A DNA stretch of 64,000 bases from Laccaria trichodermophora (lineage: Eukaryota > Basidiomycota > Agaricomycetes > Agaricales > Hydnangiaceae), in the NCBI GenBank assembly GCA_018417955.1, contig JACTVC010000016.1, forward strand, positions 496,001-560,000, in the 5' to 3' direction. Below, piece by piece: positions 22,527 through 33,079 of the stretch. The translations under genes and the position numbers were made by a program. Below the pieces are notes generated by a model. The model did not search any database. It was given only the letters and a program-made list of their open reading frames with translations, and was not told the DNA's origin. Position 1 is the stretch's first letter; the number at the start of each line of letters is the position of its first letter.

Positions 22527-23267
22527 GGGGCAACTAGAAATCTGTGTGGCACTAGCATGGCGTGCATGCCAATTTGCACACATGTCACGCAAGTATCACA
22601 CAGATCATCAGCAAGATAGCACATTGTTTGGTGGCGCTTGTGACAGCTGGTGCGTTTGAGCTGCTTGCGAAACACAGAAAAATTGGCCAAGCATTCCAAG
22701 TTCAATCCCAACCCAGACCAAAATTTTCCAAAAAACCCCAATTCAGCCAAGACCTCAATTCAAGGTAATTACTACAAGCTAAACAAGTTTTATTACAATG
22801 TGGTACTACATGTTAAAAGCAAATTTCGTGAGCATGGTGATCAGCATACTTATTGACAAAGTATGATTCAAATGCATCGAGTGAATAAGAAGAATGGAAG
22901 TCAAATGGAAGAACATCCCGCCTGAAAACAGGTAAGAGGTGTGCACTACAAAGGAAAGTGTCAAGGTGGAGAATGGAAACAATACATTGACTGTTCCGGT
23001 ATGTCTCAGGTCGAACCTTCCACATCCCTGTTTCTGAATCAGGTGCCACACCCACATGTTTGAACCAATTGATGAGTGCACATGGGTATGTCTTCCCATC
23101 ATACTCAAATGAAAAGAGAAGTTTTACCCAGACCACACTCATCCCCCTCATGCCTGGCTTGTCTTGGTCCTCAACTACTAATGCGCAACCATGTCATGGC
23201 CTGTGCTTTTGCCAAGATGGAGTGGACTGTATACGCTTGGTTCGCATGCCCCGAATGCCTGACTCGT

Positions 23268-23437
23268 TGGAGTGTTGGGCCTCGACACTCCAACACTGTG
23301 GGATGCATGTTTGGTTGTGTTTGGCAAGGGCTTCGGAGTAGATACATTGGACATTCCCATCATCATCATCATTCACCTCGAGCATTGTGACTGAGCTCTG
23401 AGGAAGCATTCCCATCGGGTCACTTGGCACCTCTCCA
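23268..23437 (+). repeat. 5' LTR-like direct repeat
   Basis: TG...CA bounded and 170 bp long. It matches 24694-24873 closely apart from an indel near the middle and scattered substitutions. Confidence 0.7.
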
Positions 23438-23587
23438 TTTGGTGATGAGAGTGTGATTTGTCCCATCTGTTTCTGTGTCATCTCGTGTCTTCTCCTAGTG
23501 TCATTTTTGCATTCTGTGTCTCTGCTGTTGTGTTCTCTACCTACGGCAACTTTTCCCTGTGCATTCAGCTAGCAAATTACGTGCACC

Positions 23588-24648
23588 ATGGCACCAGGAA
23601 ACAGGGCCAATCACAAAAATTCGAAGGCGAAGAAGAAAGCTACCACTGCCACATCATCACAGCCACTGCTGCCGTCAGCGTCATCTGTGTCACCCAATTT
23701 ATCTAGTGAACCTGTGATTACCAAATGTGACCCAGCAGACCCATTCAGTGCAGCAGCCGAAATATACACCACATCACGCAACAAAGCGCTCACCTTGCAT
23801 GATCACGCTCTCACCTTGCACATGTTGTGGGATACTGCACTCGAGGTTGGGAGGAAAGTGGCATTGGGAGGATTAGAGGAGATAAGGGAGGACGCTCTTG
23901 CAGAAGGAATGGAGCTGGGGAAGGCGCTTGGAAGGAGGGAGGAGATGAAGAATTGTAGGGGGGACTTGGAGAAGTCATACAAGTGGGGTTGCATGGTTGG
24001 CCAGGAAGTAGGAGTGCGTGAGGAGGGGGAGAAATGGGAGAAGAAGGGTCATTTACGCGACGGCATTTGCTCTCAAGCGGCGCCTATTGTGACTACACAC
24101 AACATCGCAACACAGACGTTACCCAAGACTGGCAGGACATCAACACATACAGCCTTGACACAAACACCATCACCACCCTGTTAGCCTGCTCACATCATTG
24201 AAGCCTCAGCAGTACTGTCGAACATACAGGAGCCTCCCAAGTTGAACTGGGCAGACGACGTCGACACAATACTCCCTATTCCGGTTTCACAATTACCACC
24301 ACCACGCAACCTTTCTGCTCTCTCAACTGGTGTCACGCGGCCTTTTGGAACCCTACAGCGTCGCATCAATCATTCACGTTCATATTTACGGCAACCACAA
24401 TGAAGCTACCATTTTACCTGATCACCATCATATGCAAGACCTATGCCAATCGTTACATGGGGTCCTACCATCACACGTTCACTTCCTAGTGGTATCGCTT
24501 CAGGAAAACCAGTTTTCACTGTACCATTGTCCATACCAGGAAGAGTTCAAACTCCAACAACTCATTTGGACTGGGATCAAGATCCACGGCTTTTTGACCT
24601 CAGCAGCACACTTCAGAGTTTGGGTTGGATCAGACCTGTTGGTTAGAG
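23588..24648 (+). pseudogene. LTR-element-borne gene of unknown function (gag-position)
   Basis: The first part is an intact 198-codon frame (ATG 23588, stop 24182-24184) beginning MAPGNRANHKNSKAKKKAT. It is basic at the N-terminus, with a helical, charged middle (ALGGLEEIREDALAEGMELG). After the stop, other frames continue with NWADDVDTILPIP, PPPRNLSALSTG and LDWDQDPRLFDLSSTLQSLG, ending at 24646. I associate this ordered set, particularly the W-D...DPRL..L...L..LGW ending, with a multi-copy hypothetical family in mushroom genomes. The frame is therefore probably broken here at least twice. The position between LTR-like repeats suggests a gag-like or captured gene. No protease, reverse transcriptase or integrase motif is present. 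Confidence 0.55.
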
Positions 24649-24693
24649 TGCTCCTTGGCAACGTGGATGTTGCCATACGAAAGTGGGGGCACA

Positions 24694-24873
24694 TGGAGTG
24701 TCGGGCCTCGACACTCCAACACTGTGGGATGCATGTTTGGTTGTGTTTGGCAAGGGCTTTGGAGTAGATACATTGTTTGTAGGCAGACATTCCCATCATC
24801 ATCATCATTCACCTCGAGCATTGTGACCAAGCTCTGAGGAAGCATTCCCATTGGGTCACTCGGCACCTCTCCA
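24694..24873 (+). repeat. 3' LTR-like direct repeat
   Basis: Partner of 23268-23437, preceded by a purine-rich tract and followed by TCAT. Confidence 0.7.
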
Positions 24874-26245
24874 TCATTGCTTGGTGCATAGAAGGTGGTG
24901 ACGGCAGAGTGAAAGACAGACACCTTGCTTGTTGGATATGGGCATTGCTGAATGGGTATGTCGGCTGATGAGGTGCTGTCATCTGTGTGGAGTTGGTCAT
25001 AGAGGAAATGTCAGGTAAGTTCAACGAGTGGAGGGCAGCTAATGTGGTTGGCCAACTCAGCAAGGCAGCGTGGATAAGCTCATACTAGAAAGTATGAATT
25101 AGTGACAGCAAAGTAGTAGAGATTGAAAGAAAAATTACTTCGGGTTCTTGCCAGTGCAACATTCCCAGTCATGTACTCATCAATGATGCCAGTGTCCTCG
25201 TCATTGTCGCCAAGGGGTATGATAGGTTTTGGAGGTGGCAAATGGGAAGGGGGAAGCATCCGACGCTCAACAAAATCTGTGCGTGCTTGAAGGAGCTTGT
25301 CCAGCCACTGATTGGTAAGCAGCATCTGCCCCAAAGCTTTGTAGTGATTTGAACAACGCCAAGGCCGTTTGACAGTGATAATGTGGCAGGACTCAGTGAT
25401 TGATGAACATAGCCCACCAGGAGCCCCAAACTCCTGGATTTGATGGATGAGGTGGACAAGAGAGTGTTGGTGGGGAAGGTTGAAGCCAGTAGGTCAAACA
25501 CTGGATGTATGAAAAATTTCATGGTGTGTGTGAAACCTCTTAATGGCCGTCTGGAGCACAGTGAGTGATTCTTGAGTGATGTCGGCTTGATGGGCAATGT
25601 AGCAGGCATCCAAAAATGCACTGATACATTGCACCATTTCGGGGGGGTACATATCCCGAGATAGCTGGAAGATAAACCTATTTTTGTTTTAAGTAATGGT
25701 ACGATACCTAACAAAAAAGATTTTACCTTCATGAGAGCCTTTGAGTCATCATCTGTCCACTGCTTGAACCAGTGACCATGAGGAAAGCGGCGAAGTCCTG
25801 AAAATGATGGTGCTGCTGCAATACTTGACAGGTTTCAGAGTAATCTCAACAGTGGGAAGGAAGAAGGTACCAACTGGTGGTCAATGTCATCCAAAATCTC
25901 ATTAGCCTGAGCTTTGCCGTGTTCGAGGTAAAGGTAATCGCCCACCCATTGGACTAAATGGTCTTTGAACGTACCCTTGATCAATTGATGAAGTAGATCC
26001 ACAGACAGCATTTCGTGGATGTTGGCACATGGAAAGTGAAAGGTAAATGGCTGTAGAGTGATAAGAATGGATGTTTGTTGAAGACAAGAAAAACTCACAG
26101 TAATGTCATCATCAATACCATACTCATCCCATAATCTTTTTGAATCAAGCTCATTGATGAGCCCTTCCATGAATTGTTGTGAGCAGCTATCCACCAACCC
26201 ATCTAGGTTTGTTGGAAGAGCCATGCATCTGGATAGGGATTTAAT

Positions 26246-26247
26246 TA
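26246..26247. repeat. TA target duplication, left
   Basis: The dinucleotide TA flanks both ends of the mariner element (also 29395-29396), as expected for Tc1/mariner integration. Confidence 0.8.
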
Positions 26248-26332
26248 CAGCGCTTTGCATAAAGGTTGGCACTAAGGAAACATATGTAAATAGATTGAAA
26301 TTTCATTTTAGCGTAACCCTAGCATGTGGTTT
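26248..26332 (+). repeat. Mariner left terminal inverted repeat
   Basis: Inverted partner at 29310-29394, with about 82 of 85 bases identical. Confidence 0.9.
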
Positions 26333-26385
26333 CGGCCTTCCTGGGCGCTGAGTGCATCCCCAACAAATGCCCCTCCCTCGCCACC

Positions 26386-28045
26386 ATGACGACAGCCAGA
26401 TCTCAAGGATTCGTCTGCATCACACCTCCAACTAAAAGACCAAAAGAATCAGCTGTTACACTCCCTGCGAAGGTGACAACATCCAACAAGAAGACCGTGA
26501 ATCGCACAACCGTTCTTGATGCCCTTGATGCTGCTCCTGCAGCTCTGGAACCTGGAGAATCAGCAAGTGAGGGAGAGGAGCAAGAACTTGCACATGGAGC
26601 AGAGGAGGAGGAAGAAGAAGAGGAGGAAGAAGAGGAGGAAGAGGAGGAAGATCAGCCAGCCATTGTGCTGCCCGCGAAGCGCAAACGGGGACCATACAAA
26701 AAGGGTACGTGATATCCGACCCTCTCATTTCTTCTAACAGTACTTGCTAGATAAAGAACCAGTTTCTACATTCATCACTTACAATCTGTCTATGATGGGT
26801 GTTGATGAAATGAAGAAAGCAAAAACACGGTGCAAGGCGAAGACCAGCCTTCTTGAACTCTCAAACTCACTTGATTGGGCCGACTTTCAGTCCCAACTCC
26901 AGATCGAAATCAGCAATACACCATACCCTACACTTGCTGTCATCGACTACGCTGTTTTCGAGATCACATTCAGCATTTGAAGTCATGTCACTGATCCCCT
27001 ACCCTTAACAAATGAAAATCGCTACAAGTTTATGATCTGCAATGCTATGAAGATCAAGAAAGATCCCTCTGTCAAGATTATTGTTACTGAACAGCCATGC
27101 AAAGTAAATACTCACAGTCTGACATGTAATATGCCATCTAATGGGCAATGATACAGAAAGGAGCGGGAGCGCCAGGCACGCAAGATAAAGAAAATGAACA
27201 CATTGACAACAGTGATGACGAACAGCTGAAGACACATACAAAAGGGACGAGGAAGACAAAGGTAAGTAATGATGTGCTTGATCTCCTTGAACAATGCACT
27301 AATGCTGAAGAATGTTCAAAGGCACCAAAAGAATCTGACATTCTCCCTGGAAACGTTGCTGTTAACAACAACATCAAGAAACTACGGGCGCGGTGGGAAT
27401 GCAACGTCACGAACTGCCCATCAGACCACTGCTACATTCCTGCCGATGGCCCACACTTCACACTGGGACATGAGCGCTTTGAGAAGTGGGCAGCAGCTTT
27501 GGTGAGCCGTCTTCCTGTCCTCTATCTGCCTGCTAATCATTTGCTAGCTGAAAGGTGAAGTTTATGCGACGTTGGAGATGCCACCCAATATCGCCTTGTT
27601 CGACACAGTCAACGCCGAAAATCTTGCCAAGAAATCACCACTTCTTCAGGCGCACATCAATGCCAAGGTCAGGGAGAATGGCCCTGCAGCCCCGATCGTG
27701 AACGTAGTTCTCCCAAATGATATGTTTGGTATGTATCATGCAGCCGCGCCCATTCCCCTCCCTGCTGCCAGGCCTGCTATCGCCCCAACCCATCCCTGCC
27801 CGCCAACTACATCTAGCCTCATCCCGTCCCACCTTCATCCTGGTCCCCGCATTCAAATCGATGAATTTTGCAACTTATATCACCTCGGAGAAAACATTGT
27901 ATGCCAACTGAAAGAAAATGGTTTCACAGGTACTCAGGCCTTCCACTTCATCGAGACGAAGGATTTGAAAGACATGGGATTCAAGCTGGGGGAGATTGCT
28001 GATTTGAAGGATGCGGTCGAAGCCTGGGCGATGCCTGCCATGTAG
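26386..28045 (+). CDS. Mariner-borne partner gene: acidic N-terminus, SAM-like C-terminus (one premature stop)
   Basis: The model is join(26386-26704, 26751-27103, 27157-27501, 27548-28045), with introns of 46, 53 and 46 nt that keep frame. The N-terminal exon is Ser/Ala-rich, then has a long Glu run (about 26608-26655) and a basic KRKRGPYKKG that may bind DNA or act as a nuclear signal. A central region (WECNVTNCPSDHCYIP ... LGHERFEKWAAAL) carries Cys and His residues. The last ~60 residues (FCNLYHLGENIVCQL ... LKDMGFKLGEIADLK) resemble a SAM helix bundle. A TGA at 26978-26980 interrupts the second exon where CGA would fit, so this copy may be dead unless the stop is read through. A further 60-nt intron inside exon 3 (27263-27322) is possible. 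Role is unknown; the location inside the element suggests an accessory to transposition. Confidence 0.65.
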
Positions 28046-28179
28046 CATTTTTTTTCAACTCATTCTTCATGCTTTACTGCTTCAGAATGGACGATCATTA
28101 TTATCTGTAACGTGAAATGCACTGAACAATTGCTGTACTCAAATTGTACCTAGAAATACGATAGAAACCATAGCACTAC

Positions 28180-29244
28180 TTAGAAATAGCCACCATGCAT
28201 AAAATATCCCATCGCATCGGACACCGTAATCACCTCCATGGTTTGCATGAGATCGAAAATCATTCCATGCCCTTCACATGCGAGGAGTCCTCGATGACAA
28301 CGAAGGAAGGCCTTGATTTTTGAAAAAGCCTCCTCAATGGGATTGAGATCAGGGGAATAAGGGGGGAGGTATTCTACACGGACACCTAGGAGTGAAACAC
28401 AATGATGAGCAAATCCAAATAATTATTGAGAATTACCAAAGCGTGCAGTGAGTTCAAGTATTTCTTCTCCATGGTGAATGCACGCATTGTCAAGGCATAG
28501 AACACTGAGCTTTCTGGGGAAAGGTGAGCAGAGTGGTAGCTGATGGGCATGAAGTTCAGACTCCAGTAAAATAGCTGTAGGGCATACGACAGAGTGCTCC
28601 AAATATGCCAGAAACATTGCCCTTGTCATAGACCCCTCGACGACCGTGTTTGAAACCATTCCATCCACTGTTAGTAACCCCTCTGCAGAAAACCTTCTTC
28701 CTCTCACAAAAACCCCCTTTTGAACAGCACGAGTTCCCTTCCTCGATCGGCCATGACACCTTCCTGTGGTGCGCTCGTCCTTTGACATTTCATCCAGAAA
28801 GCCAAGCTGTTCAGGGTCGTATGGAGCCATGCACCGAATAAAGTCCACGTGAACGTTTTCATTGTGTTCCGAAGCGACCTTCTTGAGTTTCTTTGCTGTG
28901 ATTCCTGCCCTGAGAAGCTCCCGATGGATAGTTGTGTAATGAGTGGCAATAAAGCGGTTGGTGCGTAAAAGGAAGTCAAGCTCGTTGAGGAACCAATCTG
29001 GTCGGTGGCGAATGACATGACGAAGATATTCAATGTCTTCATAAGCAAAAATCCGAGGGTGTGTGCGTGCGCCGATGTTTCTGTTGACAACGTCGCCAGT
29101 CTCATTCCAAAGCTTCCAGATTCTAAAGAAAGTCCTCTGAGAAATTCTCAAGCAATCCAAGATGTCGTGAAGCTCAAGAATGTCACCCTCATATAGTCTG
29201 ATGGCAGCGAGCTTGAGGTCCCTAGATATTTTGCGGTACGGCAT
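28180..29244 (-). CDS. Tc1/mariner-type DDE transposase
   Basis: The model is complement(join(28180-28385, 28437-29244)), 337 residues, with one 51-nt intron. The start is the ATG at 29244 (MPYRKISRDLK); no stop or frameshift was found. An N-terminal helix-turn-helix region (ISQRTFFRIWKLWNETG) precedes the catalytic motifs LGFLDEMSKDERTTGR (Asp), SVLCLDNACIHHGEE (Asp) and SPDLNPIEEAFSKIKAF (Glu). Asp and Glu of the last pair are about 34-45 residues apart, as in Tc1/mariner enzymes. It would bind the 85-bp inverted repeats, excise the element and insert it at TA. Together with near-identical ends this suggests a young element. Confidence 0.88.
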
Positions 29245-29309
29245 GATGCGAAGCAAAGGAAAGCACAGGACGCATATATTTCAAAGCTCAGAAATGGCTG
29301 TGGAAAAAT

Positions 29310-29394
29310 AAACCACACGCTAGGGTTATGCTAAAATGAAATTTCGATCTATTTACATATGTTTCCTTAGTGCCAACCTTTATGCAAAGCGCTG
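29310..29394 (-). repeat. Mariner right terminal inverted repeat
   Basis: Inverted partner of 26248-26332, followed by TA at 29395-29396. Confidence 0.9.
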
Positions 29395-30908
29395 TAAAGC
29401 TTAAAGGTTCTTACTTTGGACACCAATTTTGAACAATTCCGGCAAGGTAAACCTGCTCAGGGTAATCAGTGATGTAGGTGGCAAGGTCATAGATTGCACA
29501 CCGAAAATGGCCATCAGGGAAGCGGCAGACCACAGGTTTGATCATCCCTGGACGGAATGTCTTCAGGATGGCCACAATTGAGTCATGATACAACTGCTGC
29601 TTGAACTTGCGAAAGGCGGGGTCGTTATCATACTTTTGGTCACCTGGCAATGTCATTAGTTACGAAATATTGGCAGTCATATTTTACGAACTTTTGGGGA
29701 TTGCTAAGAAACCAGCAGGCGTGATGGCGTTATGGTGTGTGCGGCGAACCATGTTGAAGAGGTTGCCACCAGAGATGTAAAATGGGTGGTACTCAACATG
29801 GCCAGTTGCGACAGAGACGGTTGTCTTGTCACTGCCCACAATGATGGGACAGTACAATGCTCCTTCCATGGTGGGATCCTCTTCATAGATAGACTCACAC
29901 TATGACGCCAAGCATAATTGCCTGACATGAAGTCACTCCAATGCCACTTGCCAGATTTGTCAAGACCAACATAAGGTGCATAATCAAAGTGGCCATCGAA
30001 CTCCGGGTTGTCGAGCATCTGGGTCATGATGACCTCAGGATCCCGAAACCAGACCTTGTACTCTGCTGACTTCCAAGAGGGATCACTAGGCAGTACATCC
30101 CTGGTATAGCTCACAGTAAAACATTTCCATGGTGCATCACCAAGCCGAATTGCGTCGATGCTGGAGTACATATGCTTGTATGAGGTGAAGGGACCCAGTT
30201 GATCAGATTTCATCTTATCTAAAGCCCATATCTCCAGAAGTTCGTCAATGTTTCCTGCCGACATCTCAATGCAGTGGTACAAGAAGTCTGTGGTCCGAAA
30301 CTGAATTTTGCTTTCAAACAGCGACCAATCTGTCAGCTGTGCAGCTGTCCTGGGAAGAGGTGGTGTACCAGGAGGAAGTGGATTTCCTTCAGAATCACAG
30401 GGGACACCTATGTGGAGTGAGAACCATGCATACAAAAGAAAATGTCATGACTTACCAGTGAGGTGTGGATGAAAAATCTGTGACAGCCTCGGTGGAGGGG
30501 CTTGTTGGGGCTCAGGTGAGGGAGGTTGGGACCAGGAAGGTTGTGCACTCTCGGCACCTGGTGAGATGTGTCCAAGGCCATCCAAATCATGAAAATCTTC
30601 GCCCACAGAAGGGACATCAGAATTAACCTGATTAGAGTTTCAGTGTACAGTGCAGAGGTGGTAGGTGAGGCCCCATTGACATTTGAAGCGCTGTGGGCAA
30701 TCAGCATGAGTACAGCGAATGCGAAGCATTGTCAATGATGAGAGGAGAACAGCTGAAAAAAACTCCAAGTTAGTGGGACCAGCCCTTCATCCAGTTAGTG
30801 AAAATTCTCTTATGGGTGGATGTGCGGCCATCAGGTAGCAAAAGACCCGATTATTTTGTTCCCAACTCCTTCATCACCCTCCCCTCTGTCGCATTCAACA
30901 CATTCCAA

Positions 30909-33079
30909 TATGTCTTCCAACATGTCAGTGAGTCGTCCTAAGCGTGCAAATGCTAATCAGCATCCTGCACAGATCCTTCTCAATAGCATGACAAAACAAT
31001 GCACCTCTGCCCAAGTCAAGGCTGATAACGAGGCAGCAGCTGCCGTTGTTGCAGCTACCACCTCAGTTGCAGTGACTAAGGAAGCTGCGACAAAGGCTCG
31101 GATCACCCAACTTGAGGACAGCATCCGTGTCGCAGACCATGCAAGTGCTAGTCAGGCTATGCATCCAGACCTTCACATTTCATCAGTTTCTACCAACTGC
31201 ATATGTAATTACCACCAATCCACACTTACCCGAATCTAACTTCTGCCTATATTTTCAAGGCAACGACAGCACGAGTCAGGGACACGGTACCTATGCTGGT
31301 GGATGATTCAATGAAGATTCCAGTCATCCACCAGAAAGGACTTACCTACCATGTTACATGTCCACCCTCAAGTGCCTCGATGAGGTCCGAAGAACCAGTG
31401 GAGGGGGATGCAGCCAACGATGCCATTGATGTTGATGCAGATGGGGGCCTCTCAGATGGCATGACAGGCATCCCCCCCAAGTCGATGGTCGACAGCGAGA
31501 GCAATGGTTTGGGAGTTGGCGAGTGGGAAGACAAAGGAGAAGATGGTGAAGACTTCGTGATGGAACAGAACCAAACTGATGATGAAGAAGCTGTGCCACC
31601 TTCTGTAAAAGGCAAACAGGTCACAAAGGCCAAAAAGAACAAGGTAACATACCAGTTTGTGTGACATCCCCTCTGACACATCCTCTCCAGGCGCCACCTT
31701 GTGGAACATTTTGACAAGATGTTCAGGAACTCTGCCAGAATCCAGCCATTGCTGGTGCTGTCATATCAACAAACAAACGCAAGGATGTTGCAATGGTTGA
31801 GGACGCACCAAGGTGAGTACACATTTTGCTGTAGCGACATTGTGTTGATATAGGGGACTGAACTAGTGTGAAGCAAGGAAAGAAAACAGTTGGTGGCTTA
31901 CTCCCTGGCTGGCAGAAGCAGGTAGGCTACCAGTCTGGTATGAAGAAACAAACTGCTCCTGCTCAAAACGTCAACAATGATCAACTTGACAACTGCGATT
32001 TGGGCGAGTTCGACCAGGAGGAGACCTTGGAGGGCCTGGCTGCTGTGCGAGCATCAAAACCGTCAATGGTCAAGGTTCGAGAGGGACAGAAGGGGGTCGA
32101 ACCAGGGTCACAGCAAGCATGGCAAGTTCACCACCAGCTCACTTCCATTCCCTGGTGGTGCCTTGGGTGCAGCATATGTCACAAAGTGGAAGAAGGTTGC
32201 ACATGCAACAATTATTGACAGGGGAGCTGTGGAGCTTTGCGCTTATGGTTCTATTGGCACATTTACACTGCTCGTCATCCAGGACATATGGAATGAGGTT
32301 TTCCCAGACCTCGATATGTATGAACACACACAGTCCATGGCGGAGGAACCTGTTGATGCCATCATTGCTCTCATAAGACACTCACTCCTTCATCAACCAT
32401 TCATGTCTTTCACTAACTTCTATATAGGCCAGGGATGTCCTTACCAACTGGGGCAGCAACATCAGAACCAGCGCACTCCACATCCTCTCAAACTTCTTCT
32501 GGGAGCAGTCCCTCACTCAAGACGAAATTATTGCTTATTGCAAAACTGAGCGGCTCAACTTCAAGTTCATATACCAAGATCCCACAGCCCCTCCGGTATG
32601 TACTGAACTCTATCTTCCTAGGCATCCTCCACTGATCATCATCACAGGGCAAGAAAGGCGGACTACAGTCCGACCTCATTCTTCAAGTCTTTACCTGCCA
32701 CTTCAAGAAAACAGCCTTCACTGCAAAATCTTATGGTCTTCCAGTCGGAGGATTGAGATTGTCCATGGCTGTGGTATGCTACAACAGTCCTTGCACCATT
32801 TGAATACTAATATCAGCTCAGCTTGAACGTGCCCTCTCCCTCTGGTCCTTGGGCATGGATCCCATCAAGGATGAAAAAGGCAACAAAAAAACTGTATCCA
32901 TGTTCAGCAAGAGTGAGTGGGGTGAAAAATCATGCTCCTGGATCTCAGTAGCCACGCAACTCACGCCGGAAGACTGGGCATCAATTCTCACTGAGGCAAA
33001 CACCCAGGCAGGGATCTTTTCTCTTGACGACAACGAGGAGGAGGACGGTGTTGATCCGCAAACTCTTGTTGAACTCTAG
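30909..33079 (+). pseudogene. Plavaka-element partner gene, divergent to the transposase (probably degraded)
   Basis: It starts at ATG 30909, only 179 bp from the divergent transposase start, so the two probably share a promoter region. Exon-like blocks in order are: SRPKRANANQHPAQILLN and a helical Ala/Lys-rich stretch; ATTARVRDTVPMLVDD plus an acidic region to about 31644; QELCQNPAIAGAVIS; KKTVGGLLPGWQKQVGYQSG; ALGAAYVTKWKKVAHATII and IQDIWNEVFPDL; NFFWEQSLTQDEIIAYC; GLQSDLILQVFTCHFKK; LERALSLWSLGMDP, ending VDPQTLVEL at 33079. Several junctions are normal short introns, but a frame shift near 32100 is not explained by an intron. I recognise this order from multi-copy hypothetical proteins next to Plavaka transposases in mushroom genomes; function unknown. 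Confidence 0.55.

Larger units (their letters stand above)
23268..24873 (+). mobile_element. Non-autonomous LTR-type element (1.6 kb) inserted in the Plavaka transposase
   Basis: Two direct repeats of 170 and 180 bp (23268-23437 and 24694-24873) start TGGAGTGT and end CTCTCCA, as LTRs with TG...CA termini do. Directly inside the left repeat is TTTGGTGATGAG, a possible primer-binding site. Just before the right repeat is a purine-rich tract (gaaagtgggggcaca), a possible polypurine tract. Flanks TCGT and TCAT fit a 4-bp target duplication, and removing the element plus one copy restores the host reading frame (APSN-ESGIRG). The interior has one plus-strand gene and no reverse transcriptase, so movement would need enzymes in trans. 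Confidence 0.7.
26248..29394. mobile_element. Two-gene Tc1/mariner element nested in an intron of the Plavaka transposase
   Basis: Terminal inverted repeats of about 85 bp (26248-26332 and 29310-29394) begin CAGCGCTTTGCATAAAGG and differ at only about three positions. TA lies on both sides. The 3,147-bp element holds a minus-strand DDE transposase and a plus-strand four-exon gene with a SAM-like C-terminus, arranged convergently with only 134 bp between their stops. It lies inside an intron of the Plavaka transposase, where the flanking exons join as WCPK-CMALPTNL. Confidence 0.9.
22813..30729 (-). pseudogene. Plavaka-type transposase, disrupted
   Basis: Reading leftwards from the ATG at 30729, a C2H2 finger (CTHADC...HLCTVH) is followed by an in-frame TGA at 30640-30642. 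Exon 2, from about 30409, starts at GVPCDSEGNPLPPG. A one-base shift occurs near 29900 before YCPIIVGSDKTTVSVATG, and GDQKYDNDPAFRKF and YLAGIVQNWCPK follow. The mariner element sits in the next intron; coding resumes with CMALPTNLDG, WDEYGIDDDI, IHEMLSVDLLHQLIKGTFK, GKAQANEILDDIDHQ and GQMLLTNQWLDKLLQA. The LTR element interrupts the 3' part between APSN and ESGIRGMR. The end is YPCALINWFKHVG ... DTFLCSAHLLPVFR ... NKYADHHAHE. The order matches Plavaka transposases of Agaricomycetes. The protein would bind element ends and cut DNA, but this copy cannot encode it. Confidence 0.8.

Noticed and set aside
23340..23390. (CAT)n and palindromic GGCCTCGACACTCC words as a possible CRISPR-like array
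   Set aside because: Only two copies exist, as parts of LTR-like repeats, with no regularly spaced units; the context is eukaryotic.
26600..26660. Glu-coding GAGGAA repeat as an independent microsatellite insertion
   Set aside because: It lies in frame within exon 1 of the mariner partner gene and fits an acidic domain, so it is treated as coding.
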